Positions 12,424 through 24,120 of a DNA stretch of 64,000 nt are shown here, in pieces. The stretch is from Isoetes taiwanensis (lineage: Eukaryota > Streptophyta > Lycopodiopsida > Isoetales > Isoetaceae). The DNA is taken from positions 496,001 through 560,000 of the forward strand of contig JAJEKV010000231.1 of assembly GCA_021234155.1 (NCBI GenBank). Direction: 5' to 3'. How positions within the stretch are numbered: position 1 is the stretch's first letter; each line of letters begins with the position of its first letter. The notes under the pieces were generated by a model. That model was not told where the DNA came from and ran no database searches. It worked only from the letters and a program-made list of their open reading frames with translations. The position numbers were made by a program, and so were the translations under genes.

Positions 12424-13148
12424 TGCCGCCTTCCAAACCCTAAGAAGATCTGCCATTACTTCATCAATCCAGACCCCTAGAATAGGAGACCTGTGTCTGC
12501 TTCCTCTTCTGCCATGGCCATGCCTTTTAAAACATCCAATGCTCTGCCGGTGGACTAAAAAAGTGCCAGATCTGTCTTTCTATATTCATGTAGGATCTTT
12601 GTGATCGATTCTAGCCTCTGATCGAACTCAACATGCGGAGAGAGATTTTTTGCAGCAAGAGGAATCAGATAATGTATGGGTGCATGGCATTTGGTCTGCC
12701 TTTCTGGCACGGGTGGCAGCTATGGCGTCAGTGTGAGGGATCTTGCTATGGCAGGGCATCATACCTTCTCATTCTGAGTTTTTCATGAAGTAAAACAAGG
12801 TTTTTTTCTGTTTAGGATTTCGGTAGAAATTTTGAGGCCTTGTCGGCAGTTTTTTCGTTTGCAGGTAAGATCTTGGGAGTTTTGCAAGCCACAGTTTAAT
12901 CCCCTTTTTCATGAAACAGAGCTAAGTACCAGACTATAAGATGCTTTTGTATAGCTATGGCTGCGGCTGAAGAAGCTATGGATTCAAGCTATGGCCTTGT
13001 CTTGCTTCAAACAGGATAAAGAAGCTATGCCCATTTTTATAGTTAAGAAAATCTATGTATTCATGCTACGGATTCAAGCTCTGGCCCTGTCTTGGTCTAA
13101 ATAGGGTCGGATTCAAGCTTGGCTCTGTCGGAAATAGAGGATGAATAC
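12424..13148. other. Unrecognised sequence with short repeated words
   Basis: The left half (to about 12940) shows nothing I recognise. From about 12950 to 13120 words such as 'gaagctatg' and 'gattcaagct' recur several times, an imperfect short direct repeat. Confidence 0.4.
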
Positions 13149-13580
13149 ATAACTACCATTGACATTAATTAACACAACCATTGGGTCCAACACATTTAAA
13201 TTAAAATCCCCCTTAAACCCCCTTTGGTTTGGGTGCATATTCACATAGGGGGTGACTCCGGGCAACGAGAGCTATTGGATAGGCATATTCACCCCTTATT
13301 CCTTAATCTACACTGTACATAAAGTTCCTCGTTTGTGGGGTATGCAAGTACAAAATTTGCTATACTGTATAACAAGATTCGTAAAATACTATAAGATTTC
13401 AAGCGGAATGCTATATGGTGTTGATTTAAATGCGTGCAAAAAATACAATTATGAGGGCTCTCATTTGCCCTACTCACCCCGTGTGAATATGCACCCAAAC
13501 CAAAGGGGGTTTAAGGGGAATTTTAATTTAAATATGTTGGACCCATTGGTTGTGTTAATTAATGTCAATGGTAGTTATAT
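13149..13580. mobile_element. Foldback element with ~105-bp inverted arms
   Basis: The left arm (about 13149-13255) and right arm (about 13475-13580) are inverted copies of each other with only a few mismatches; both run from AACTACCATTGACATTAATT through CCCTTTGGTTTGGGTGCATA. The loop of about 220 bases has no recognised coding content. The arms match a MITE or foldback DNA transposon, and no transposase is present. I could not settle a target duplication. A degenerate third copy of the arm end ('ttaatgtcaatggt') follows at 13588-13605. Confidence 0.8.
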
Positions 13581-14134
13581 ATTGGTTGTTAATGTCAATG
13601 GTTGTTATGTGTTGGGGGATTTAATTTTTATACGTTGGATGTTAATGGTTTGTGTTGCAAAAAAAAATTTTTGGCCCCTTCGGGCCCTAGGGACGTCGCC
13701 CCCTCCCCCCTGGTGTGACAAAAATTTTAGAATTCAAACCAGAAAAAAACTAGAATTCATTTGAAGCTTTCATCACCTGTAGCTTTTGAATTTCATCAAA
13801 TAGAACATAAGTAAAAGTTACCATAAAGATAGAGCAGATTGATCCCATTATTCTGAAAGTCATAAAGTTTGCAACACCCATACACAAACATTTTTCAACT
13901 GGAATTTAACAGCAGCCTTTGGCCTCCATGGATTCTTGTGGTGAGAAACCAAAGTGGGAAACTTTTCTGCTTGTTAGCACAAGGATTTAGAAGCCTTGGA
14001 ATTTGCTTAATAACTGCCTCAAAATCTAAAAATGCATAGTAATTTTTTGCAAGCTTCATTCGGAATGAGCCATAAAACAATATCCAATAGCGCAATCCTA
14101 TATTAATCAGCTGGTAGGATGTGAAAGCCTACCA

Positions 14135-14523
14135 AACCCGGCCGAAAAATTGCTGTTTTAGCATAGATAACTTAACCAAACATATCCATATCATAGACTA
14201 TCGAAAGATCTAGGAGAGAGCTTTCCAAGCAATAAAAATCATCTGAAACGAGCTACGGATCAAAAGTTATGATAAGAAATGTGTTGCCCGGGGAAACCGC
14301 ATTACATGCGCCCTTCATGTGCCCAACCCGGCCTAAAAATTGCTGTTTTAGCATAGATAACTTAATCAAACATATCCATATCATACACTATCAAAAAGAT
14401 CTCGGAGAGAGCTTTCCAACATAATAAAAATCATCCGAAACGAGCTCGGATCAAAAGTTATGATAAGAAATGTGTTGCCGGGCGGGAAACCGCACTACAT
14501 GCGCCCTTCAAGCCCTTCATGTG
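14135..14523. repeat. Two-copy tandem duplication, ~190-bp unit
   Basis: The block starting AACCCGGCC at 14135 recurs from 14325 with few changes. Shared landmarks include TTGCTGTTTTAGCATAGATA and GAGAGAGCTTTCCAA. The unit holds no coding frame I can support. Confidence 0.85.
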
Positions 14524-14524
14524 C

Positions 14525-14643
14525 CCATTATGCACCACACACACACAAAAAAGGGCTTTTTGTTGTGAGCCATTGGTTGTTGACCATTATGCACCACACG
14601 CACAAAAAAAGGGCTTTTGTTGTGAGCCATTGGTTGTTGACCA
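14525..14643. repeat. Two-copy tandem duplication, ~59-bp unit
   Basis: 'cattatgcaccacac' through 'gccattggttgttgac' occurs twice in a row. It directly follows the larger duplication and may be part of the same slippage event. Confidence 0.85.
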
Positions 14644-16211
14644 TTGAAAAACAAAGGCTAAAATCAATGGCTCAGAAATGGTCCACTCTAGATGTACGCA
14701 TTAGTACATCCATTTGAATACATCACAAAATCATAGGAAAACCTTAGTGAAAAGCGTACAAAAACACAAAGAAAACCCCCTGTTATTATGCTACATATTT
14801 ACTGGCAAAAAAACAGAAGGGGAAAAGAGATGATTGTCAACTGGCTAGGAGAAACTTACAGACGATTTCCTTGCTTCGACCTGCTCGAATGACTTGGTGC
14901 AAAATAGCCTGCCCTTCCTTCAACGATCTTCACGGTTTGCCAATGCAGAAAGGGGCTTTGCCATAGTTAGACTTGCACATGGCTTTGTTAAATTTGCTTG
15001 CCAAGCTTTGTTGAGACAAGATTTGCTTGCACGGGCTTTGCTGTGGCAGAGAGAATGTGGAAACAGAGGAAGACGATGGAAAGCGAGGGGGATTGTTGGC
15101 GGCCGAAAGGAGATGCGGAATGGTAGACTTCGACTACCGTCGCAATGGAATTGTTCCGCCAATCGGCAAAGCACTAAATTAACCCAAATCAAACAATGTG
15201 ACTCAAATACCATATTGTAACTTGCCAGAGCTTGGTTATAGAGGTTTGATTAGGGTGCCAGGAAGCAAGAATTCCATGGAATCCAAGCTTTGGGATGCGT
15301 AAGTTTGATTTCTGAACAGGTTCTCTGTTTTGACAACTATTCAGAGCTTACTTCTATTTATGTCATGATGGCACCCTTATTTAATGGAAATTTGTAACAG
15401 CATATTGATCCTTCAAATGTTCTTGCATTTGCGCTTATTTTTTCTTAATCTTCTAGATGGAAACAAATGCAAAAGATCAGAAATCTTTGCTAGAATCGTT
15501 GAGAATCTTTGAGGATCCAATTAGGTTTGTTTCTTTCACTCAATTGCAGTGTTTATTCTTAGCAAAAGCCAAGAGATTTTTAATAGGTGCCATACACAAA
15601 CAAACTGCAACATCAACATAGAGGATTTTAATAGGTCATTTAAATATCGTTAAAACAAATGCTTTGAGTGCTATGTACAATAATCCCTACTTGAAAAATG
15701 TGTGTCTTACTTTGCAAGTAGACTGGGACGATCAAATGATACAAATTGTTCACCAGTTGTCTATGGGCCTTTCTATTTCTCAGCCAACACTGGGGGCTTC
15801 TGATTTAACATAGCAATGCTTGCCAGAGTCGCAATAAATGGAAAAGCCCAGGAATGCATCCATATCCACGAGCTTCTGTTAGTGCAAACACTCGGATTTC
15901 CTTAGTTATGGTCCTCTTAATCGCATATGTAGACTGCCACATGAGCATCATTACTTATATACAAAATCTTAGGTATCCAATATCCATTTGGTTCTTGGAT
16001 TGGACCAAGTACTATCCCTGGAGTAACACTATCCTTTTCTTCTTCAATATATGTGCAGATATTTCTTTGAATAATTTTATGCAACTGGTATATCCAACAT
16101 GCCCGAGTCACTTCTATACACACATAGGGTCGAGAAAGAGAAATGTTCGCGGCGGCCTCGATAAATTTCTTGTACATTTAATTGTTATGGACTCACAACG
16201 AATATCCAATA
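14644..16211. other. Unrecognised sequence
   Basis: A 108-codon frame at 14894-15220 (+) has a mirrored frame on the opposite strand and no family resemblance, so I do not call it. No repeat termini were seen before the ATTCT-type tail that starts at 16212. Confidence 0.4.
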
Positions 16212-16330
16212 ATAGAATAGAATAGAATAGAATAGATTTTTTATCGTCCATGGAGACCAATTGGCCTATGGGACCCAAACAAAAAGAGAGCAGCAAGCGT
16301 ATTACTGTCAGTATGCTGGTACACTGTACA
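16212..16330 (-). mobile_element. SINE 3' part with (ATTCT)n tail
   Basis: On the minus strand it reads GGGTCCCATAGGCCAATTGG, then GTCTCCATGGACGATAAAAA, then five ATTCT-type units. This matches the 3' part of the 5S-headed SINE at 53574-53783 closely, including the GATAAAA junction. The 5' part is diverged or cut by the LTR element that starts at 16331, and I see no clear 5S head. Confidence 0.7.
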
Positions 16331-17199
16331 TGATACGGAGTCATAGTCCGTATCATAGCACGGGGGAGTGGTCCACGGCGCCAGGGTTATGGGGCATGGC
16401 AAAATATGGCAAAGTGCAAGGTTGTGATATCTAGGATGGGGTCGAGAACCATTGGTTGGAGAGATATCAAGGGGAATCAATGATCAAGCAAAAGGGGCGG
16501 ACTATTTTGTACAAAAAGGCCATAGATAATATCCATATGATAAGTCATATAATCTAATTAAAGGCAATGAGATATTTTGAGAAAAAGGCAACTGCATGCT
16601 AAAAAAGGCTAAAGTCGAAGAGAGATCTATAAATAGAACCGAAAGCTCAGTTGGGCATATCTCGGCAACCAAAGGTCGGATTGCAGCGACCTTTACCTCT
16701 TTGGAACCGGCTCGGAGTCTAGTTTCCGAATTGGGGTGGCACATATCCTAGTTCATCCGTATGAGGGAGTATGGCCGAAAAGGTGACAAGGGGGTCACAA
16801 ATTACTGGCATAGCGACTTCACAGATCTGCAATTGCTTTTATGATGTGTGGCTACGTGGAGTAGCTACACTAGCCTGGAGGGCCAATAAGCCAGATATTG
16901 TCTTTGCCCAATGGTCTATGCGGAGTAGCCAGATACTGTTTGTTGAGCCAGTTGCACTGTCATAACCTTGTGGACCCAGTTGGGTGGTTAACCGTGCTCC
17001 TCAATGTATTTGTCTGTGATATATGATAATCGGATCTTGTTCTTCAAAGAAAATGCTATTGTTCAGTTGTTTAATTCCCCTTACACAATGAGTCCTATCA
17101 GTACAATTGTATAGGATAGTTCAATACTGTCCCGGAGGACACAACTAAGTCTGTGCATCCCCTTACACAATAAGATGTTGTTGTTCAGCTGTTTACTTC
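16331..17199 (+). repeat. 5' LTR of the outer element (major part)
   Basis: It starts TGATACGGAGTC and is almost identical over most of its length to 31437-32279. The 3' copy has a ~15-base insertion near 31521-31535. The LTR's last 23 bases lie on the far side of the chromovirus at 30331-30353 and end GAGTCGTATCA. Inside this copy a ~115-bp segment with CCCCTTACACAATGAGTC is partly duplicated at its end. Confidence 0.85.
16628..16635 (+). promoter_or_regulatory. TATA-like box in the 5' LTR
   Basis: TATAAATA lies about 300 bp into the LTR and is kept in the 3' LTR at 31746-31753. Its position fits a pol II promoter at the U3/R border. No start site can be seen directly. Confidence 0.5.
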
Positions 17200-18800
17200 T
17201 GTGACGCTCCCAGAGTATATACGTCCCTCGGACGTATACATACGGGGACTTTCCCCTCCCATGGCGATCATCTCACCATGAGCAGGGCCCTCCGTCTGGT
17301 TCGGGCCATCGATGAAATGAGGCCCGAAGAAGGACACGAAGGGGTCATTCGGCCCACGCCTTCAATGGGACTCCTACGTCGCGGAAGCATGAATACAAGG
17401 GTTAGCACACAGCACGAATATACATAAATAGCCACCACGAAGGGTGGCGCATCCATCCAATATACCAACGGCATAGAATATGCATCTAATCCTAAGAAAA
17501 CACCCAAACCCCAGGTTCTACCCCGGCTCCGGACTCAGTGGGGATTGGTGGCGGTGGGCCTCAAGAGATCAGCGGGCCGAAGTGCGGGCATGGCGTTGGC
17601 TGGCATAGATCATTGGCTAGGGTTGTCCACTCCATCCGCCCCTCACATTGCACACTTTGCGGATGGGTCAATTCATGCTATGGCTTCGCTATAGCCTGGG
17701 AGAGAGCGGCACTCGGGGCATCACCCTCGAGCCTACTCGAGGTTCATGGCCTTTGGTCCGATGAGGCAGGTGGGGAAGCGTCCCTTCGAATCACGGTGGT
17801 TGCATGGGTGAGCTAGAGGATCACGTGCGCATCAACGACCCCGCATCCGTGCAGACTTACTCACCCTAAATCTACTCAAAGTGCAAGGTGCTCCATACGG
17901 ATCACACCTTCCCACCCAGGGAGTGTGGACCCATACCCGGCCCTCGTGACCAGGCTATCGGGCCTAGCCCTTGTAGGAGTCTCGGGGAGCCTTGTATGCT
18001 CATGCAAGACCCCACCCCTCATGTCACCACTGTGTTCCTTGTCTGGTGCTTAGCCAGACCATAGCATCTAGGACCCGGTGGGTTCTTGTGCACAGGCCGC
18101 ATCTTATGGGACTTTACAGGGCGCTATCTAGGAGCATACTCGCATTACACGGTTCGAGGCCTCTACCCCACCGTAATCCCCCCCGTTTCAGAGTCAGATC
18201 AAACAAAGAACTAACAATCCATCCTTTCAGAGTAAGAACCAGAATTGAATATAAAGAGAACTTGTTTGTACCATCAAGGGTTAGTTTCTATGATTGAATT
18301 ACAAAGAACAGAGAAAGACGGACACAACCAAGTGTTATCTAGAATTCACATAGCCACCTACGAATTCGGTTTGGACTCATTCCCATGGGGGCCTCCATCT
18401 CGGACGGTTGAAGATTTGTGGCTTCACGAGGGGACGCCCGGTATGGCGGTTCTCTGCAGGTGGTTGATGGCGCTCAGCTCCTGGCCTTCCTTGGTCGATC
18501 TTCAGGAGTCAATCCCAGGGATAGGGGTCAAGTTGGCATCCAAACTTGGCAATCCCCATGCTGCCCAATCGATTGGGGCAGGTGGCGCCTTCCCAATTGG
18601 TAATTATCCTAATTTCCTAGGTTATAGGTTATTATTAATAATGTGTTAAATTAGCATAGCTAATTTAATCCTTTGTAAGGTAACCCCCTAGGTTGCAATT
18701 AAGTTCCCATACCCCCATGGTAGCGTACCTTTAGGGAGTGACGTGCTTGTATTTGTACGTGTCCCGTATAGTAGACCGTATAAATACGTGGAACGTCACA
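17200..18800 (-). repeat. Chromovirus 3' LTR
   Basis: On the + strand it starts TGTGACGCTCCC and ends GGAACGTCACA. It matches 28737-30325. About the last 200 bp (18600-18800) look identical to the other copy, while the GC-rich middle differs by many 1-3 base indels and substitutions. Confidence 0.93.
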
Positions 18801-18813
18801 TTCTCCCCTCCTT
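18801..18813 (-). promoter_or_regulatory. Polypurine tract of the chromovirus
   Basis: On the minus strand AAGGAGGGGAGAA abuts the TGTGACG start of the 3' LTR. This is the expected place and composition for the plus-strand primer of reverse transcription. Confidence 0.85.
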
Positions 18814-18817
18814 AAAA

Positions 18818-18841
18818 ATAATGCTGTCCTCAGCATTATGG
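18818..18841. repeat. Perfect short hairpin beside the PPT
   Basis: ATAATGCTG TCCT CAGCATTAT forms a 9-bp stem with a four-base loop, about 5 bp from the polypurine tract. Function unknown; it might mark the 3' end of the RNA or be chance. Confidence 0.6.
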
Positions 18842-19288
18842 TTAGCTAATTGAATACATATACGTAAAGCACTCAATTAGAGAATGAAGTTAAGAATATA
18901 ACAGTAATACGTGGAGATTATAGTAATTTGAACAGTAATACATTGAAGTTAAAATATCAAAGTACAAGCACCAGGGTGCCCGATACAAACTTATGATCAA
19001 AGGAGTTTAGGACCGGAGTCCGATTTAAAACATTCTGACAACAAAATTCATACATGTAGACAAAAGCAATACGGGACAAGTCGGGTCATCAGCAACCCTC
19101 TATCCAATGCAGGTGACGACTTGTTCATTGGCCTGCACATAACCATGTACCCGTAGGTTAATAGTATGATTAAGTTGTGGTTGCAGGGACCACCCCCTAG
19201 AAATAAAAAAAAAAAATATCTAGAAGGGAATCTATCATGTGTACGGCTTGGAATTCCTCTTATAGCTAGAACGAACGCAGTCTATTTA
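18842..19288 (-). other. Chromovirus 3' untranslated region
   Basis: No open frame of note lies between the chromodomain frame and the polypurine tract. Composition is AT-rich. Confidence 0.5.
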
Positions 19289-20975
19289 CTAGATGCCTTC
19301 GTAGCAATTTCCGGTCATGTCAACATCAACAATACACCACGTCCTAGAGAACACGAAGGTGATCTCATCATCGGTTATTACTATCATATACGATGCGTCT
19401 ACCCCTCTAAAACATGATTCTCGATCAATGAAGCCTTCAAGCTTACCGCCGAGAGCGGGGTTGATAGCATCGTTGATGGTGCGGCCTTGAGATTCCCGCA
19501 TGAAGTGCGGATAGTGCTTCTCAAGGTCTATCTTCATCACCCAGGTAGCATCTTCAACTGGTAAGTGCTTCCACTTGACCAAGTATTGCAACATTTGAGT
19601 CCTTCTGGTCTGTTTGTAGGCTCGATCAAGAAGAGCTTAGGGCACTATTTTCGCTGCTCTTGATCATTTCTAGGAGGGTAGGGGTATCCAAGACCTCCTC
19701 CTGGATCGGGGTGTGTTGCTTGAAGACTCACGTGAAAGACCTTGTGGATCTTCAAGCGGGGTGGCAAGTCCAAGCGATATGCCCTGTTCTCCCACACGTT
19801 CGGTAATCCACGAACGCCCGGTATCTATCGGGGTGCCGGCTTCTTACAGATTACCAATTTTAAGCTTGGCTTGTTTTACTTTGATTTTAAGCCAAACCGA
19901 TTAAGCCCACTTGGAAGATTAGGTGGGGTTTGGTGCTTATCCGCTAGACTCTTCGGCGACTACGTCGCGGCCAATAAGTAACCCCGAACTTCTTCCACCA
20001 AGGCCTGCATTTCTAGAAGGAGTTGTTGAGAGACCTCCACTTTAGAAACAGGATTATGCCATGTGTCTGGAGTAAGACATTGATAGCCATAATTTATCAT
20101 GAAAGGAGACATTCTAGTAGACTCCTCGCTTTTGTCCGTTGTAGGCAAATTCCACCAAGTAAATATAATCGGCCCATTGTGATTTGTTTTACTCCATACA
20201 TAGCTTCTTAGCATATCTTCGATAATACGATTGACACGCGTTACGTTTGACCATCCGCCTCGAGGATGGTAGGTCGTACTCATAGCAAGCTTGGTGCGGA
20301 TGGTGGCGAAGAAATCCTTCGAGAATGCAATCGACAAACTTAGGATCCCTATCCGATACAATTACTCTTGGCATCCGTGCAACCTGAAAATTTCCTTTGC
20401 AAAGAGCAAGGCGGTGAAAGGCGGCGGTGTCGGTGGTGCGACATGGCGAGGAAGTGAGCCATCTTTGATAATTTGTCGGCGGCGACCATTAAGGCATCAT
20501 ACCCACGGAGAGTGCGTGGAAGCCCCACAATGAAATCCATGGTTATGACTTCCCACTTGGCGTTGGGCACATCCAAAGGTTGCAACTCCCGGGAACTCTT
20601 AATTGCTCGCCTTGGTTTCAGCGACAAACCCGACAACGCTTTGATGTACCTAGCAATATCCTTCTTCATGGAAGGCCAAAATAGCTGGAGCGGATCTTAA
20701 AGTAAGTTTTCATAAAACCCGCATGTCCTGCTATAGGGCTGTTGTGTGTGTCATGGAGAATGAGCTTTTCGCACCCTCGAAGTATTTGGAACACACAACT
20801 TATCTTTGTAATATAATAAATTGCCCTCCTTCTTATATGAACGGAATGCTTCACGTTCTCTATCAGTACGGGCTTCCTTATCCAAACTTTCCCAAATATT
20901 ACAGAATTCGGGATCTGTGGCCAAAGTCTGTTCTATCTGCTTCCCCAAACCCGCTGGTGAGTGTGGAAATGGCAT
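19289..20975 (-). pseudogene. Integrase with chromodomain (broken)
   Basis: The zinc region has LILHDTHNSPIAGHAG (the two histidines) and, in another frame, a C-R-V-C pair. The catalytic core shows WEVITMDFIVGLP (first Asp) and VIVSDRDPKFVD (second Asp); the segment that should hold the Glu is garbled around TYHPRGGWSNVTRVNRI. A chromodomain follows in 19594-19289 with LQYLVKWKHLPVEDATWV, the aromatic and acidic pattern of chromovirus integrases. In that group the chromodomain steers insertion to chromatin marks such as methylated H3. Several frame changes split the region, so the copy is not functional as read. Confidence 0.88.
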
Positions 20976-21570
20976 TACAATGGGTGCGGGTTATAAAGGG
21001 ATGACGTGACAAAGCATCCGCAACCACATTGTGCTTTCCTGGCTTGTATACAATCTCGAAGTCATATTCCTCGAGGAATTCCATCCATCTTCGCTGACGG
21101 AGATTCAGATTTGGCTGGGTGGATAGATAGCGGAGACTCTGATGATCCGTATCCAGCTGAAATCTTCTACCAAGAAGGTAGTGTCTCCAAATACGGAGAG
21201 CACGTACAACTGCTAGCAACTCCTGATCATGGGTAGGATATCGCTGCTCTGCATCGTTCATCTTCTTTGAATCGTAAGCAACAACTCTCCCCTCCTGCAT
21301 TAAGACACCACCAGTAGCTATCTTACTCGCATCGGTGGCTACCGATTTATCCTTTTCCGGATCAGGCAAGGTAAGGACTGGTGCAGATGTTAAAGCATCC
21401 TTGAGTTTCTGAAAACCGACTTGGACTTTCGTTTTCCAATGTTCCATCCAATCCTTTACTTTCTCATGCCTTGTGAGATTAGTAAGAGGTGCGGCAATTG
21501 TTGCAAAATCCTTAACAAATTTCCGATAATATCCCGCGAGTCCCAAGAAACTCGGGACCTCACGAAACAT
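20899..21570 (-). CDS. RNase H domain of pol (intact stretch)
   Basis: One open stretch of 223 codons spans the RT thumb and RNase H. It starts at the conserved VPSFLGLAGYYRKFVKDFA of Ty3/gypsy RT. It then shows VATDASKIATGGVLMQ, VAYDSKKMNDAEQRYPTHDQ ELLAVV, and DHQSLRYLSTQPNLNLRQRR, ending with HNVVADALSRH. The Asp-Glu-Asp set typical of this RNase H is visible. It joins broken RT upstream and broken integrase downstream. Confidence 0.92.
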   Translation of the reverse strand: MFREVPSFLGLAGYYRKFVKDFATIAAPLTNLTRHEKVKDWMEHWKTKVQVGFQKLKDALTSAPVLTLPDPEKDKSVATDASKIATGGVLMQEGRVVAYDSKKMNDAEQRYPTHDQELLAVVRALRIWRHYLLGRRFQLDTDHQSLRYLSTQPNLNLRQRRWMEFLEEYDFEIVYKPGKHNVVADALSRHPFITRTHCNAISTLTSGFGEADRTDFGHRSRIL

Positions 21571-22281
21571 TAGCTGGAATGGGCCAATCCTTTTATCGCT
21601 TCTATCTTATTTGGATCTGTAGCAATTCCTTCTCACGAGATAATATGCCCCAAATAGTCTACCCTGAGTGGGCGAACTTGCATTTAGAGAACTTGGCAAA
21701 GAGTTGATGGGCGCCTTAGCTTTTGCAAAGCTAATCGAAGATGTTGTTCATGTTGCTGCAAGGTTTTACTATAGATGAGAATGTCATCAAAGAAAATGAC
21801 AACAAAGTCATCCAAGTATTGGCGGAAGATGTCATTCATCACCGCATAAACGTTGGAGGGCGTTGGTCAATCCAAAAGGCATGACGTTGAATTCATAATG
21901 CCCATATCGGTACCTAAAAAGCAGACTTATGGATGTCCTCTTCCTTAATCCTTATCGATGGTACCCGAGCGCAAATCAATCTTTGAGAAATATTTTGCTC
22001 CTTGTAATCGGGTCCATAAGATCATCCGCCCTAGGCAAAGCATAGCGATTCTTGATGGTATGCTTATTGAGTTGCCTATAATCAATACACATCCTTAAGG
22101 AGCCATCTTTCTTCTTGACAAAAGAATAGGAGCCAAATGGTGAAACACTAGGCGAAATAAACCCCAAATTCAAGAACTCTTGTAGTCGTTTCTTAAGCTC
22201 GCTTAACTCAGGAGGACTCATTGATGCACGGGCTTTGCTGGTAGGCTTAGTACCCGGTTCAAGAGTTATCTCACATTCCAC
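21570..22281 (-). pseudogene. Reverse transcriptase of pol (broken)
   Basis: The N-terminal part (22281-21976) has [37 protein letters not shown] and [13 protein letters not shown]. After frame changes the palm continues with MNDIFRQYLDDFVVIFFDDI near 21800. The active-site block reads FFDD instead of the usual YVDD, which keeps both aspartates. Between 21976 and 21830 the frame shifts more than once. Confidence 0.88.
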
Positions 22282-22437
22282 CCCTCTAAAAGGAGGAAGC
22301 TTGTGGATCTCATCTGGAAAAAGATCGCTAAATTCTCGAAGAAGGGTAGCAATGTCCGATGGTAACGCGTCGATTACTTTGTCCTTTGTTTGAGTCGACT
22401 CAATGGAAGCAAGTTTAATGAGGCAAAGAAGTTCATT

Positions 22438-23010
22438 CTAGCGTATAGCTTTTCCTAGTCGCTTTATTGACATTGATCGCATAGCGGAGTGTAATGAATC
22501 ACCTTTTATTGTCACACGTGCTCCATTAGCGGCGTTGAAGGTGACCTCCCGTTTCTCACAGTCTATGTGGGCTCTAGCAGACGCTAAAAACTCCATTCCC
22601 ACAATAAGATCATATTTGCCAATGTCCATTAACTCGGCACCCAAGGCAACTGGTGCACCTGGCAGCTGCATTTTAAGGTTAATACGGTGGCCATGAGTGT
22701 GTCTGATCTTACCGCTAGCTAATGTGACTGGCTTAGGTCGGGATCTCAATGTTTCCAGCTGCAGTACCTGGGCCATTCTAGGAGAAGCAAAATTATGCGT
22801 ACTACCCGTGTCCATCAAAATTATGAAGGGCTTACTGTCTACTTGGCCTATTGTAGAAATAACAGAAGGCTGACTTTCAGCGTTGCCTGTTTCTATAGCG
22901 GCAAGAATATGAGACGCACCATGAATGTACTCGGGAGCCTCGTCTTCGGCAGCAAGATTGGACTCAAATCTTCCCAATCGAGGTCGGCCATGGCGGTTAG
23001 CGAGCGTCAA
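22438..23010 (-). CDS. Aspartic protease domain of gag-pol
   Basis: A 190-codon open stretch has the retropepsin signature IILMDTGSTHNF with the catalytic Asp in DTGS, followed by DIGKYDLIVGMEFLASARAHIDC, the usual flap and second-half pattern of plant Ty3/gypsy proteases. It processes the polyprotein. It lies between the gag zinc knuckle and RT. Confidence 0.9.
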   Translation of the reverse strand: MTLANRHGRPRLGRFESNLAAEDEAPEYIHGASHILAAIETGNAESQPSVISTIGQVDSKPFIILMDTGSTHNFASPRMAQVLQLETLRSRPKPVTLASGKIRHTHGHRINLKMQLPGAPVALGAELMDIGKYDLIVGMEFLASARAHIDCEKREVTFNAANGARVTIKGDSLHSAMRSMSIKRLGKAIR

Positions 23011-24120
23011 GCGTGACGTACGGACAATTCTGCATGAAGTGTCCAGGCCTCATGCACCGGTAGCATGCCTTATCCCGACGGAGCTGTTCTCTCGCCTCTT
23101 TAGGAATGGACTGTAAGAGGCCCCGAATTTCCTTACCAAAGATTGTTACCTTACCGGGCGTGCTAAAAGCAACTTTCTTCTCTGGCGCCCATAGGAATTG
23201 TCTTCGAGAGGGCCCCGGACTTGGCGATCGGGGTTTGTAAGGTGTGGACGGCCGTGGGGCCAGTAAAGGCAGGTGCGGATCTTCGCTCCTTGGCTTAATC
23301 TTCCTCAAGGCTTAATGCCTTAGCTTCGCCTCAGCATCGACTTTTGGGTCGATAGCCTTGACCATTCGTTTAATAGATGGGGCCAACCCTTCAATGTAGC
23401 CCTCATTGCTCTTTTCTCATTCATTCTGGCGGCACATACAACCTCAAACGCATGAATTCGTCGGTGTAGGCCTGCGGACATGCCCTTCTGTTCCAACTGT
23501 AGAAGGTCTGAATGCGTTGGCATTTGTCTTGCGAGGCACGTGAATGCGATTTAAAAGCCTTAGCAAACTTCCTGAACTTGCATCTGCTCCTATCCAGGTG
23601 TTTAGCTCTGGCGTAACCCTTCCACCAAATACGGGCAGCTCCGGTAAGGTTCGTGGTGGCGACCTTCCCTGTATCTTTCTCTGTCATTCCATAGGACTTC
23701 CCGAATTCCTTCATTTCGTCCAACCAAGATTCCGTGATTCAAGCCTCCTCTGGATTTCCCATCAAACTGAGCCAACTTCCGGTTCTTCCATATACTAGTG
23801 ATAGCTGTATCAACAGTTTTTCGGTATTCCTTATCCTTACGCCTTGAATGATCACTGTCTGATAGCGAGGACCCCGAAGAACCAGAAGTGGTTGAATGTG
23901 AGGAAGCGGCGCTATCCTTAGAGGAACTTCGATGACGCTTTTTAGCATGAGTCCTCCTCTCATGCAGTGCTGAGGGGCTAGCTCGGGAGGAGATGGTGTT
24001 GCAGTGTGTGGACTCAATGGTCATGAGGTAATTCCGGTCCGTCCTCGAGTATGTGGCGGTGGATTGGTATGTAACACATAAGCCTGAACTCACCGAAGGT
24101 TGCCTTTTCATTAACATCAA
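22997..24120 (-). pseudogene. Gag with serine-rich N-terminus and zinc knuckle (broken)
   Basis: The N-terminal part is rich in Ser, Arg and Lys. The retrotransposon gag core appears in 23723-23421 with TTNLTGAARIWWKGYARAKH. A CCHC knuckle is visible as CYRCMRPGHFMQNC near 23050 (C-x2-C-x4-H-x4-C), which binds the RNA genome. Frame changes separate these parts. The knuckle lies directly upstream of the protease, as in gag-pol of this group. Confidence 0.85.

Noticed and set aside
14894-15220. 108-codon + strand gene
   Set aside because: An equally long frame is open on the other strand, composition is biased, and no family resemblance or splice context is present.
17538-18649. ORFs within the LTRs
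   Set aside because: They lie inside the long terminal repeat and change frame between the two LTR copies, so they are not conserved coding sequence.
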